64,000 nucleotides of DNA from Lewinellaceae bacterium (GCA_020636375.1 JACJXZ010000004.1:496001-560000); one strand, 5' to 3'; shown: positions 40,069-49,053, counted from the first letter of the stretch. Notes: a model not told the origin generated them from the letters alone. Numbers and translations are program-made.

Positions 40069-43062
40069 CTACCTAGCAAAGTGGCTGGGTGGATTCCCAA
40101 ACTTCTCCCGGAAAGCTCTGGAAAAATGCTCAGGGGAGGAGAAACCGCTATCATAGCCAGCCTCCGAGACGTTTGCTTTGCCGCTTTTCAGAAGCTCCAT
40201 AGCTTTTTTAAGCCGGAACTCCCGGACGTATTTCGCTGGTGTTTTTCCGATCAGGGCGTCGAATTTGCGGTGCAGGTTCCGGCTGCTGATGTTCAGGCAC
40301 TGGCACAAGTCGGCCTGCTTCCAGTCCGGGTTGTGATAATGTTCTTCCAGGCACGCCGTTACCTGCTTGATGAAGGCGTCTGCCTTCGAAAAAACAGGGT
40401 CGTTGTCGGTCGGAAGCGTGCCCGGATTCTGGTACCGTTCCCTTCGGAGGCGGATCCATTTTCCAAGGTTTCGGAGCTGCGCCTTCAATTCCCGCTCGCT
40501 TACCGGCTTTTCCAGGTAGGCGTCGGCACCGTATTCCAGGCCTTCGAGCTTCGAGGCATAATCTGCTTTTGCCGTGAGCATCAGGATCGGAATGTGGTTG
40601 GCCAGTTGGCTGGATTTCAGCTCTTTGCACAACTCATAGCCGTTTTTCAGGGGCATCATCACGTCGGTGATGATGATGTCGGGCAACTGCTCCAGGGCTT
40701 TGTCCAGGCCCTCCTGGCCATTGGTGGCGATGGATACCCGATAGGTTGGGGACAAGAGTGCCTGGTAGTAGCGAAGCAGGTCGTAGTTGTCTTCTACCAG
40801 GAGCAGGGATAATGCGCCTGGGATATTTTCCTTTTCATCCAGCCGGCTCTTCTCAAGGCGGCCTTCTTCCAGGAAATAGGAAGCTGTGACGTTTTTTATG
40901 TTCCCGAATTCCTCTTCCTTTTCTATGGGTTTGGCATTTTGATGAACGGGCAGCCACACGGTAAAGATAGACCCTTTGCCGGGTACGCTTTCCACCGTTA
41001 TCTCGCCGCCCAGCAGCTCCACTTGCTTTTGGGTAAGCTGTAGGCCAATCCCGCTGCCCGGTTTGGGAGCATGGCCATTCTGTGCGGATTGGAAAAAGGG
41101 GAGGAAGATGTTCTGCAGGTTTTCCCTCGGGATACCGATGCCCGTATCTTTGACGGAAAGCACCAGGTAGTCTTCATCCGCTATTTTTTGCTTCTCGATA
41201 CGGACCTTAACCGTCCCCATCGGTTCGGTATATTTGATGGCATTGGACAGAAGGTTGGACACGATGTCCAGCAGGCTGTCTTTGTCATAATCCATCTTCA
41301 GCTCAATAGCTTCCGAGTAGAACGACAGGGACAACTGATGGATTTCGGCATGGGATTGAAAGGATTCCACCAGATAGGTCAAATAAGGGATCACGTCGCC
41401 ATGGACATACTGAGGGTCGGGCCTCCTGGATTGAAGCTCCACCAGTTTTAGGATGCGGTTCACGTAGTGGAACAGGATATCGTTGTGGCGCTTGATGGTG
41501 TCAATGGAACGGGAATGGCTTTTTGGGTTGCCGTTCTCGAAAGCCTCTCTGGCGAGTTCGGCATGGCCTTGCACCACGGATAAAGAAGTCCGGAAATTAT
41601 GCGTGATGCTGTTGTAGAAGTTTTCCTTGTACCGCACTATTTCCAGGTTCCGGCGAGCTTCCGCGCCGCTGTCCAGCACTCTCCGGGTAAGATAGCTCAG
41701 CGCCCAGGCGTAAAACAAGACCTCCAGGAAAATGCCCGACTGCATGGGGAGCAAGGGGATGTTCGACAGCTCCCGCTGATGAAAGAAGAGAATGTCGTTG
41801 AAGGTACTGAAGTCCCTGCCCGTGGCAAAGTAGAACCAAAGGATGCTGGCCAACCCAGTGACGACGAGGATCGAACTGCCGATGATTACGAGCCGCACCA
41901 GAAAATCATCAATGGTGATAACTCTGATGATAGCAAAAACAGCGATAACGATGCCGGCTACCCGGATAAAAAAGTAAAAACCGTAACTCCACCGGAGGCC
42001 TGCTGCCAGTTCAAGGCCGATTCCCAGCGGGAGCCCGAGCAAAATGCCGTAAGCACTGTATCTGAACAACTGGGAAAGCGTAAACGCCAGTGGCTTGCCA
42101 AACATTTTCAATGTAATAGTTTCCTGCCGCTCCCGTAGGCCCAGGAACTCGTGCAAGAACAGGATGTACATAAATATGCTGAACAAGCCCAGGGGGGATT
42201 CGAAATAGTAATACCACTCCATCTTATACGCAAACAAGACGTGCAGGGCATTGCCGGCTTCCGCCAGCCGCAGGTAGTAGAGGAAAACGCCGAACAGATA
42301 ACCCGCGTATAACAAATAGGCGTTGGCCGTGCTCCTCCTGCCGGAAAAAGCATTTCCGTTTTTTTCGAAGTGCTTGCGTTCGAACCGCCGCTGATTCAGG
42401 TACTGAGACAGGGAATAGAGGAAAAACACCAGGATGGCGCCAAGGAAGAACGCGTAAAACATGCTGAAACTTCCGGTCTCTTCCAGTTGCCAGAGTTTTT
42501 GCAGGTTGTGGGCTTTTCGCGGCCTGATTTCCGGGTTGACCTCATTGTTGTACTTCCTGACTTCATTGTAAACCCGGGCGTAAAACGTCCTGCTTTCACC
42601 AATGGGGATGGAAATGGGAATGGCCAGTTGATCCAGCTTGTCCAATTGTTCGGCGCAATTGACCAGCAGGCCTGCTGACTTGTGTTCGCCCTGACCTTTT
42701 TCGAACAAGCTGATTTTGTCGAACGGCCCGGCGCAAAAAAAGAAATCCTGGTAAACGGATTGGTTGTTTACCGTGAACCGAATCCAGCAGTCTTTATCAG
42801 GGGGAACCGGCACGGGCATTCCCTGCGCGAACTTTTTCCCGCCACTTTTTATCTGTGCAGGAATGGTGTCAGAAAAGCCCGGAAGGATCAAGTATTCGGC
42901 CTGCCCCGAAAGGCCGTGAAAGCCGCCGCCGCCCTCCTGGAAATACAGGGTGTCGGCCGGAGTTGCGCTGTTGGGAGAACAGGGAAGTAGAGCAAATCCT
43001 ATTGTCAACAGCATTGCAGCAGGCAGTCTAATCTTTCGCGATAAAAAAGGGGGCGTTCTCAT
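40069..43062 (-). CDS. Hybrid kinase/AraC regulator with 7TM-DISM sensor
   Basis: The 997-residue protein combines a whole signalling pathway. After a signal peptide comes a periplasmic DISMED2-like domain (about 35-190; RTFYARVYNEV), then a 7TM-DISM block of about seven helices (about 198-455), a HisKA with SITHNFRTSLSVVQGH (near 495), and a HATPase (DIVSNLLSNAIKYTEP, GIGIPRENL, GSGIGLQLTQ). A receiver with its aspartate in IIITDVMMPLKNG (near 797) and a C-terminal AraC-type HTH (LNISSRNLHRKFDALIGKTP, SGFSSPEHFSRAFREKFGNP) complete it. The 7TM-DISM sensors often bind carbohydrates or small ligands. It should control nearby genes, and the exported-protein genes on the same strand are the obvious candidates. 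A pair of direct repeats lies in its upstream region. Confidence 0.92.
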   Translation of the reverse strand: MRTPPFLSRKIRLPAAMLLTIGFALLPCSPNSATPADTLYFQEGGGGFHGLSGQAEYLILPGFSDTIPAQIKSGGKKFAQGMPVPVPPDKDCWIRFTVNNQSVYQDFFFCAGPFDKISLFEKGQGEHKSAGLLVNCAEQLDKLDQLAIPISIPIGESRTFYARVYNEVRKYNNEVNPEIRPRKAHNLQKLWQLEETGSFSMFYAFFLGAILVFFLYSLSQYLNQRRFERKHFEKNGNAFSGRRSTANAYLLYAGYLFGVFLYYLRLAEAGNALHVLFAYKMEWYYYFESPLGLFSIFMYILFLHEFLGLRERQETITLKMFGKPLAFTLSQLFRYSAYGILLGLPLGIGLELAAGLRWSYGFYFFIRVAGIVIAVFAIIRVITIDDFLVRLVIIGSSILVVTGLASILWFYFATGRDFSTFNDILFFHQRELSNIPLLPMQSGIFLEVLFYAWALSYLTRRVLDSGAEARRNLEIVRYKENFYNSITHNFRTSLSVVQGHAELAREAFENGNPKSHSRSIDTIKRHNDILFHYVNRILKLVELQSRRPDPQYVHGDVIPYLTYLVESFQSHAEIHQLSLSFYSEAIELKMDYDKDSLLDIVSNLLSNAIKYTEPMGTVKVRIEKQKIADEDYLVLSVKDTGIGIPRENLQNIFLPFFQSAQNGHAPKPGSGIGLQLTQKQVELLGGEITVESVPGKGSIFTVWLPVHQNAKPIEKEEEFGNIKNVTASYFLEEGRLEKSRLDEKENIPGALSLLLVEDNYDLLRYYQALLSPTYRVSIATNGQEGLDKALEQLPDIIITDVMMPLKNGYELCKELKSSQLANHIPILMLTAKADYASKLEGLEYGADAYLEKPVSERELKAQLRNLGKWIRLRRERYQNPGTLPTDNDPVFSKADAFIKQVTACLEEHYHNPDWKQADLCQCLNISSRNLHRKFDALIGKTPAKYVREFRLKKAMELLKSGKANVSEAGYDSGFSSPEHFSRAFREKFGNPPSHFAR

Positions 43063-43164
43063 ACTTGCAGAGCTTTATGCCTGTAGGTTGTAGCGCTGAA
43101 AAAAAGCGCTGAAAAAGAATGTCGTGCTTATATACCAAAACTAGGCAAAATGTACCCTTAACCC

Positions 43165-43203
43165 TTGGACGACTGTTGCAATCGCTTGGACTATTGTTGC
43201 AAA
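43165..43203 (-). promoter_or_regulatory. Candidate AraC-type operator: two direct repeats 21 bp apart
   Basis: TTGGACGACTGTTGCAA (43165-43181) and TTGGACTATTGTTGCAA (43186-43202) differ at two positions and start exactly 21 bp apart, two helical turns. They lie about 100 bp upstream of the 40069-43062 start and between the two AraC-type regulators. Tandem same-face direct repeats are the usual AraC/XylS-family site layout. Confidence 0.55.
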
Positions 43204-43221
43204 TCAGGTAAGGCTCGTCTC

Positions 43222-43248
43222 CTAAAAAACTGATTTTCAGTTTTTTAG
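43222..43248. terminator. Intrinsic terminator overlapping the regulator stop codon
   Basis: CTAAAAAACTGA and TCAGTTTTTTAG form a perfect 12-bp stem with a 3-nt loop; the minus-strand stop TGA at 43237-43239 is part of the stem. It would separate transcription of the two large regulators. Confidence 0.75.
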
Positions 43249-46200
43249 AAAAAAGCTCGGCGGATGCCCAAATTCTTCGGAAAAAACGCGGGAGAAGTAG
43301 GCCGGGTCGGTGAACCCAACGTCGTAGGCGGCTTCTTTGACGCTGACAGTGCCCGATTTTAGCAGCTCCATAGCTTTGCGGAGGCGGACGGTGCGGATGA
43401 AATGCCCGGCCGACTTGCCGGTGAGGGCTTTCAGTTTTCGGTGGACCTGCGTCCGGCTGAGAAAAATCCGGTCGGCGATATCCTGGCCGCCGAAGTGTTC
43501 GTTATCCAGGTTTTCTTCGACCAGGTGTAGAACCTTCTGCACAAATTCATCCTCCATTTGCAGGGCAGGGTCTTCCGGAGGGGAAGGAGGCGCCAGAGAC
43601 GCATAGCGCTCCTGTAGTTTTGCTCTCAGCTCCACGAGTTTTTCCAGCCGCACAATCAGTTCCTCTTTGTTGAACGGCTTGGGCAGGTAGGCGTCGGCGC
43701 CTCGTTTCAGGCCGGTTATCCGGTCCTCTACCGTTGCTTTTGCGGTGAGCAGTACGATGGGAATATGGCTGGTCCGTTCGTCGTTTTTCAGGGTGTCGCA
43801 CAACTCGAAACCGTCCATCTCCGGCATCATGACGTCGCTGATGATGATGTCGGGCACGGCCTCTATAGCCCGGCCTACGCCTAAGCGGCCATTGGTTGCC
43901 GTTAAAATATCATATCGTCCCTCCAGGCAGCTTTTCAGGTAGGCGATAATGTCAGGCGAATCTTCAACGATCAGTAGGGTAGGCAGGTTGTCTTCGCTTG
44001 TCGCTTCTTCTTCCGGGGCAACCCCTGGCATGGGTTTTTTGGGGAGAGAAACAACGGCCTGATGTACCGTTGCAAGGAAAGCATCCCCTGTTTTTGCCGG
44101 TGCTTTATTGCTGACGGGCAGTTGTACCGTGAAACTGGCGCCGCTGCCCGGTTCGCTTTTTACTTCAATTTTTCCTCCGAGCAACTCTACCAGCTCTTTG
44201 GCGAGGGTAAGGCCGATGCCGGTCCCGGTCCCCCCCGAAGGCGAAGGGCTCCGGGACTCCTCCCCCCTCGGGGAAGGTTGGGAGGGGGCTGATGCCTGAT
44301 AAAACCGCTCAAAAATACGGGGCAAGTCATCTTCCGAAATCCCAATGCCCGTATCGCTCACCTCCAGCGCCAGAAATTCTCCTGCCGGCGTTTCTCTGAT
44401 GCTTATCGATACAGATACTTCACCCCCTTCTCCGGTAAATTTAATGGCGTTGGACACCAGGTTGGAAAAGATGTCATAAAGTTTTTCCTCATCGTAGTCC
44501 ATGACCAGCTGCGCGGGCGCAGCCTCAAAGGACAGGGCGATGTTTTTGGCCGCAGCCAGCGATTCGTGGGACTCAGTAAGGTATTTCAAAAAGGGAATAA
44601 CGTCTCCCTGCACCATGTTTACGGCCATCATGCCGGCCTCGATCCGGGCTAAGCCCAGCATTTGGTTGATGAGCTGCAGCACACGGGCGCTGTTGCGCCG
44701 CACCAGCTCTACGGCTTGCTGCAGCCGGCTCGTTTCCTTTTTCTCATGGTAGGCCGGGATTTCTTCCGCCAGGCCCAGGATGACCGTCAGGGGCGTGCGG
44801 AACTCATGGGTGATGTTGGCATACAGCCGGCTTTTGAAGGAGTCCAGTTCCTGCAGCCTTTGGGCTTCCCGCTGCTGTGCTTCCAGTTCGGATTGCAGGC
44901 GCCAACGCCGCCGCTGATAACTGAGGTATCCATAAAAAATAGCCAGCGCTACTAAAATGTAGAGGACGTAAGCCCACCAGGTAAGCCACCAGGGGGGCAG
45001 GATGCTCAGGGCCAGGGAGGCTTCATTTTCGCTCTCAATTCCGTAGGCGCTATAGGCCTTCACCCGAAAGCGGTACTCGCCGGGCGGCAGGTTGGTGAAA
45101 GTGGCCGTCCTGCGGTGGCCAATATCCTGCCAGCCCTCGTCAAACCCTTCCAGTTTGTAGGCGTACTTGTTTTTTGCCGGGTTGGCAAAATGCAGGGCGG
45201 CAAATTTGAACGTGATCACCTTCATCTGGTAGGGGAGGGTTAGCCCCTTCGTTTCCGTGATCGATTGGGAAAGATAAAAATCTCTGCTTTTGTCACCTTC
45301 CGCCCCCCTGCGGATGGGAACGGAACGGTTGAAGAGCTGCAAGTCCGTTATTTGCACGATGGGAGGTACGGAATCCATCTCGAGGCTGTCTGGATGAAAA
45401 ATGTCGATCCCTTCGGGGCCTTCGTAGATCAGATGTCCGGAGTAGGGGCTTTGGTAATGGCTGAAGGCGCTGAAACGCCGGTTTAACAACCCGTCTCTGT
45501 GGTTAAAACTAGTATAGGTATTATTTATCGGATCGAACTTTACAATGCTTTTAAAAGTGCTCAGCCACAAATTGCCCCGTCCATCCGGATAGATGGATAA
45601 GACATTGTTGTCGGGCAGCCCGTCTTTTACCGTGTAATGGGTGAAGGTTTCCAGGCCGGGGTCGAACAGGTTGAGCCCTCCGCCAAAAGTGCCGATCCAA
45701 AGGCGTCCCTGCTTATCTTCGTGTATGTCAAAAGCTGTGTTTTCGCTTATGCTTTTGGGGTCGCCGGGGTCATGGCGATAGCGGGTAAATTGGCCTTTTT
45801 CCCGGTCGTATCGGAACAGCCCTCCCCGGGTGCCTATCCAGACTGTGCCGTTGCGGTCTTCGAAAATCGTCCGGCCGTGGCTTCGCAAATCCTTTGTCGA
45901 ATCATCCGGGAGATGCGATACTTCGCCGGTTTCCGCGTCTATGTAATTGGTCCCTCCGCTCCAGGTAGTAACCCAGATGGCGCCGGTGTGGTCCTGGTAA
46001 ATATCCCGGATGAAATTTGAGCTTAGCGCAAAAGGCGGCGGCGCATCCCGGTGATAATGGGTGAATTTATTGCTGGTTGAGTCAAACACAAAGACGCCGG
46101 CCTCTGTTCCCATCCAGATCCTCTCCTTATTATCCCTGAAAAAACAAAGGAAACGGGAATGCCACGCCTCTGGGTTTCCGGCAGGGCTATGGGGAAAGGG

Positions 46201-47379
46201 CGTTTTGGTTCCCCGTCGCCAGTCAAAAATCATGAGTTGCCCGTCTTCCCATAAGAGCAGTTTTCCCGGCGAAATTTCGAAAAAGCCCCGCAGTTGGGCT
46301 ACGCCTCCCATTTCATGCTGGTAGTCATTGGGAAAACCGCGAAAGTTTTCCGAAAACGGTTTGACAAGGTTGATCCCCCCCGAAGTGCTGATCCAGATGA
46401 TGCCCGAGCGGTCTTCGAAGATGTCGTAGATGGAATTGCTGATGAGGCTGTTGTTGTCATTGCGGACAGATTGGAACCTCTGCCAGCCCAGCGTTCTCGG
46501 GTCAATGCGAAACAGCCCCCGGATTGTCGCGCACCATACCATGCCGTTTCGGTCAACGTGGATTCCATATACGTAAAAAGATTTTTCCGCCCTGAGAGGA
46601 ATATAGGCGGCTTCTCCCAGGGTGGGATCGTAGCGGATAACACCGTTCTGCACTCCTAACCAAAGGACGCCGGTGTTGTTTTCAGCAATTGTGTGTATGG
46701 TTTTATTCTGAGGATAATCAGGCCCCGGTAGATTAATGGGTACCGGCAACATCTGAATGCCCTGATCCGTTTCCCGGGCTTTGTACAGCCCCCCGGTCGT
46801 CCCCACCCAAATGGTTCCGTCTTTTGCTTCGTAAATGCACCGGTACTGTTCCTTTTCATTTGGGACGTCGAGCTTTTTTTCGGCCCTGGTATGGGGTTCG
46901 AGGACGTAAATCCCTAACGGGGTAAGGGCCCAGAGCCTGCCGGAATCATCTTCGCAAAGCCCTAAGACAGACCTGGTATGGGAATCAACCTCCATTAAGA
47001 AGCGGGTGAACGACTCCTTCTCCCGGTCAAAATGGTGTAATCCATTCTGGGCACCGATCCATAAGCCGCCGTCGCGGCTCTCAATAATTACGTTAGCTTT
47101 ATGATCGCCGATGCTCAGGCTGTCCGCCGGGTCGTAAACAAAAGACACAGCATCATAACCGTCGTAGCGGGCCAGCCCGGCCAGCCCGCCGATCCACATA
47201 AACCCTCTTGAATCCTGGAAAATAGAGGTGATGCCGGCATTGACGAAGCCCTCTTCAACGCGCAGCCGCTCAAAACGGAGGGTGGAAGGTTGCGCTGCCA
47301 GGATAACTGAATGAAACGACAGGAATCCTAAAAACAATAACCTGAAATGCTGTAGGCGACGCAACATATTGATTTGCAA
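43237..47379 (-). CDS. Hybrid two-component system protein with Reg_prop sensor
   Basis: The 1380-residue protein has the classic Bacteroidota HTCS plan. A signal peptide comes first, then about 14 two-component regulator propeller repeats (TSIFQDSRGFMWIGGLAGLA, TIWVGTTGGLYKA), then a Y_Y_Y domain (about 743-770; FTNLPPGEYRFRVKA). One membrane helix (about 799-820) precedes HisKA (YANITHEFRTPLTVILG, near 857), HATPase, a receiver (IIISDVMMPEMDG, near 1180) and an AraC HTH (LSRTQVHRKLKALTGKSAG). Such proteins sense oligosaccharides in the periplasm and switch on glycan-use genes. The ATP lid carries a Pro/Ser-rich insertion of about 20 residues (44230-44293). Met codons at 47379 and 47367 are both possible starts. 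Confidence 0.94.
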   Translation of the reverse strand: MQINMLRRLQHFRLLFLGFLSFHSVILAAQPSTLRFERLRVEEGFVNAGITSIFQDSRGFMWIGGLAGLARYDGYDAVSFVYDPADSLSIGDHKANVIIESRDGGLWIGAQNGLHHFDREKESFTRFLMEVDSHTRSVLGLCEDDSGRLWALTPLGIYVLEPHTRAEKKLDVPNEKEQYRCIYEAKDGTIWVGTTGGLYKARETDQGIQMLPVPINLPGPDYPQNKTIHTIAENNTGVLWLGVQNGVIRYDPTLGEAAYIPLRAEKSFYVYGIHVDRNGMVWCATIRGLFRIDPRTLGWQRFQSVRNDNNSLISNSIYDIFEDRSGIIWISTSGGINLVKPFSENFRGFPNDYQHEMGGVAQLRGFFEISPGKLLLWEDGQLMIFDWRRGTKTPFPHSPAGNPEAWHSRFLCFFRDNKERIWMGTEAGVFVFDSTSNKFTHYHRDAPPPFALSSNFIRDIYQDHTGAIWVTTWSGGTNYIDAETGEVSHLPDDSTKDLRSHGRTIFEDRNGTVWIGTRGGLFRYDREKGQFTRYRHDPGDPKSISENTAFDIHEDKQGRLWIGTFGGGLNLFDPGLETFTHYTVKDGLPDNNVLSIYPDGRGNLWLSTFKSIVKFDPINNTYTSFNHRDGLLNRRFSAFSHYQSPYSGHLIYEGPEGIDIFHPDSLEMDSVPPIVQITDLQLFNRSVPIRRGAEGDKSRDFYLSQSITETKGLTLPYQMKVITFKFAALHFANPAKNKYAYKLEGFDEGWQDIGHRRTATFTNLPPGEYRFRVKAYSAYGIESENEASLALSILPPWWLTWWAYVLYILVALAIFYGYLSYQRRRWRLQSELEAQQREAQRLQELDSFKSRLYANITHEFRTPLTVILGLAEEIPAYHEKKETSRLQQAVELVRRNSARVLQLINQMLGLARIEAGMMAVNMVQGDVIPFLKYLTESHESLAAAKNIALSFEAAPAQLVMDYDEEKLYDIFSNLVSNAIKFTGEGGEVSVSISIRETPAGEFLALEVSDTGIGISEDDLPRIFERFYQASAPSQPSPRGEESRSPSPSGGTGTGIGLTLAKELVELLGGKIEVKSEPGSGASFTVQLPVSNKAPAKTGDAFLATVHQAVVSLPKKPMPGVAPEEEATSEDNLPTLLIVEDSPDIIAYLKSCLEGRYDILTATNGRLGVGRAIEAVPDIIISDVMMPEMDGFELCDTLKNDERTSHIPIVLLTAKATVEDRITGLKRGADAYLPKPFNKEELIVRLEKLVELRAKLQERYASLAPPSPPEDPALQMEDEFVQKVLHLVEENLDNEHFGGQDIADRIFLSRTQVHRKLKALTGKSAGHFIRTVRLRKAMELLKSGTVSVKEAAYDVGFTDPAYFSRVFSEEFGHPPSFFLKN
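44230..44293 (-). repeat. In-frame GC-rich insertion inside a kinase ATP lid
   Basis: On the coding strand the segment reads as CCTCCCAACCTTCCCCGAGG and further Pro/Ser/Gly codons, giving SAPSQPSPRGEESRSPSPSG between the F box (FERFYQA) and the G2 box (GTGIGLTLAKEL). The kinase at 40069-43062 has a normal short lid at this place. The DNA resembles the CCCCGAGGGGGG segments in the non-coding stretch 33830-34363. Confidence 0.6.
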
Positions 47380-47544
47380 AGGCTGTGAATGGAACCGTAC
47401 CTCTACAAATCTAATGATTTTTCAGTAAAACGCATTCATTGCTATTGCCTGCCGCTATGCACATTTCCCCGCATTTCTATGCATTTCCACACATTTCCTC
47501 GGGATTTTCCCGTTTCTCCCAGATGTCCCATCCCTTCACCTTTA

Positions 47545-47568
47545 CACCTAAACACCTAAACACCTAAA
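47545..47568. repeat. CACCTAAA octamer array
   Basis: Three perfect 8-bp units lie between the large regulator start and the stop of the TM2 gene at 47588. Further upstream the gap also contains four imperfect copies of GCATTTCC-like words (47460-47500). Confidence 0.7.
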
Positions 47569-47587
47569 CACATCTACACTCCTATCC

Positions 47588-48376
47588 TCACTCCCCCCCC
47601 AGCAACCGCCTCTTCTGCTGCGCAAACTCCTCCTCCGTCAATATCCCCTTGTCCCGCAGCTTGCCCAGCTCCACGATCTGGCTCAGGATGTCGTTGACGG
47701 CAGAAGCCTCGCCGGAGGCCGGCTCTTCATCCAGCAGGTTGGGCTGAGGGGCGGGCAGGCTGGCCGGCGGCCGGCGGTAGCCGTTGGCCACGAAGGCGTC
47801 GAAGGAAGGCAGGGAGCGCAGGAAGGCCAGGGCGTCGTGCTGGTGGATTTTGTCGATCTTGTTGAAGCCGAGCTCGGCGGCCTGCTCCAGGTGGAAGAAC
47901 CCCCGGTCCGCGTCTTCCAGCATGGAATAGGTGCAGGCCAGGTTGAAGTGCAGGGTGGGGTCGTTGGGGGCGAGGTCGAGGGCCATCTCGAAGTCTTCGG
48001 CAGCTTCCTCGAAGTAGTAGGAGCGGAAGTTCTTGATGCCGCTGCTTTTGTAGGCGGAGAGGCTGGGGGCGGGAGAGGCGTAGCGCTCTTCGCGGAAGCG
48101 GTTCCAGTCGCGGCGGTGGCTGCGCCGCAGGCGTTTGGCGTTGTACTTTTCGTCGAAGTCTTGCCGGGGCATGGCAAAGAGCAGGATGGAGTCGATCAGG
48201 CCCAGGATGGCGGGGCCTATGATGATGGGTACTCCTTCCTCTATCGCCATCGTGAGGCCGAACATGGCGAAAGCAAAATATAAAATGCCCAGGAAGCGCT
48301 GCCCCAGGTAAAAACGGTGAACGCCAAACAGTCCAAATAAAAGGGCGAGGATGCCCGCTACGTTTTTGTTTTTCAT
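47588..48376 (-). CDS. TM2 - TPR - SHOCT multidomain membrane protein
   Basis: The start at 48376 (MKNKNVAGILALLFG) gives 262 residues; the frame remains open upstream only because the 8-bp satellite there has no stops. Residues 1-60 form a TM2 domain with the signature GLFGVHRFYLGQ and two membrane helices. About 120-200 hold TPR-like helices (IKNFRSYYFEEAAEDFEMAL, PTLHFNLACTYSMLEDADRG). The last 30 residues are a SHOCT motif (IVELGKLRDKGILTEEEFAQ). TM2 and SHOCT domains often occur together, but a TPR block between them is unusual. The cytoplasmic face would carry the TPR and SHOCT parts, suggesting an oligomeric assembly at the inner membrane. The specific function is unknown. Confidence 0.85.
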   Translation of the reverse strand: MKNKNVAGILALLFGLFGVHRFYLGQRFLGILYFAFAMFGLTMAIEEGVPIIIGPAILGLIDSILLFAMPRQDFDEKYNAKRLRRSHRRDWNRFREERYASPAPSLSAYKSSGIKNFRSYYFEEAAEDFEMALDLAPNDPTLHFNLACTYSMLEDADRGFFHLEQAAELGFNKIDKIHQHDALAFLRSLPSFDAFVANGYRRPPASLPAPQPNLLDEEPASGEASAVNDILSQIVELGKLRDKGILTEEEFAQQKRRLLGGE

Positions 48377-48388
48377 CAGCCAGGTAGA

Positions 48389-48460
48389 AATGAGTGAATG
48401 AGTGAATGAGTGAATGAGTGAATGAGTGAATGAGTGAATGAGTGAATGAGTGAATGAGTG
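48389..48460. repeat. Perfect (AATGAGTG)9 octanucleotide satellite
   Basis: Nine perfect tandem copies of the 8-bp unit end 12 bp upstream of the TM2 gene start codon. Perfect short-unit arrays are prone to slippage, and the position could vary promoter or ribosome-site spacing. It is the longest perfect satellite in the window. Confidence 0.92.
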
Positions 48461-48662
48461 CCCGCCTCGTTCGGGCCGGGTTTCACTTTTCACTAATGGT
48501 ATCTTATGAAATAACGACTGCCGAATGTAGCAAGTATGCTATGAGGATACGAATTCTTTAGCCGTAAGGGTTCATTTTTTGGATGAACAGATTTTGGCGG
48601 CGCGGGGTTTTTATGTTCTGACACCATTTGTCTATGCTGGGTTGGGGCTTAGAAGGAAATAA

Positions 48663-48785
48663 GTGTTACAAATTTGGGTGAGGATTTTTTCTTTCAGGCG
48701 AGGCGGCAGATCAGGAGCATAGCCTGGCTACGTGACTGATCTGCCAACGAAGCTTGAAAGGAAAAGGCCCAGCCAAAATGTAATA
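48663..48785. repeat. 123-bp foldback element related to the MITE
   Basis: The outer arms GTGTTACAAATTTGG and CCAAAATGTAATA are imperfectly complementary. The inner arms GGCAGATCAG (48705-48714) and CTGATCTGCC (48736-48745) are perfect, and the apex GCATAGC-ctg-GCTACG is the same as in both MITE copies. It stands 15 bp from MITE copy 2. With the satellite and the MITE it accounts for most of the 677-bp non-coding stretch 48377-49053. Confidence 0.72.
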
Positions 48786-48800
48786 GTTATTTTCTTCTAA

Positions 48801-48958
48801 GGGATTGCGCAATAATAAGTTACACAGAATAGACGAGGTTATTTTGTGTGCTGGCAAGGCGCCAAACGCAGGCATAGCAGAGCTACGGCGAGGCTTGGCA
48901 ACGCCGCCAGCGCGCAAAAGAACGAGTATAAATGGGTAATTTATTGTTGCGCAATCCC
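48801..48958. mobile_element. 158-bp foldback MITE, copy 2
   Basis: Ends GGGATTGCGCAATAATAA and TTATTGTTGCGCAATCCC are complementary except at one position and are flanked by TAA at 48798-48800 and 48959-48961. Length, ends, target duplication and interior match copy 1 at 12345-12502. The better-preserved ends suggest this is the younger or more intact copy. It lies 95 bp upstream of the AAA/nuclease-like gene and could affect its expression. Confidence 0.9.
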
Positions 48959-49053
48959 TAAGCCCTTAGTGTCCGAAATAACTTATATTCGTTCTGAGTA
49001 ACAGCTGACAACCAATTCGGCCGAATTCCCCAATTCAAAATGAGGGCAAGGAC

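Noticed and set aside
40069..47379. A SusC/SusD polysaccharide utilisation locus controlled by the two hybrid regulators
   Set aside because: No TonB-dependent SusC, SusD or glycoside hydrolase gene is present in the neighbouring sequence.
48377..48493. N-terminal extension of the TM2 protein made of His-Ser-Phe-Thr-type repeats
   Set aside because: The extension is only the translation of the 8-bp satellite; the ATG at 48376 starts a standard TM2 domain.
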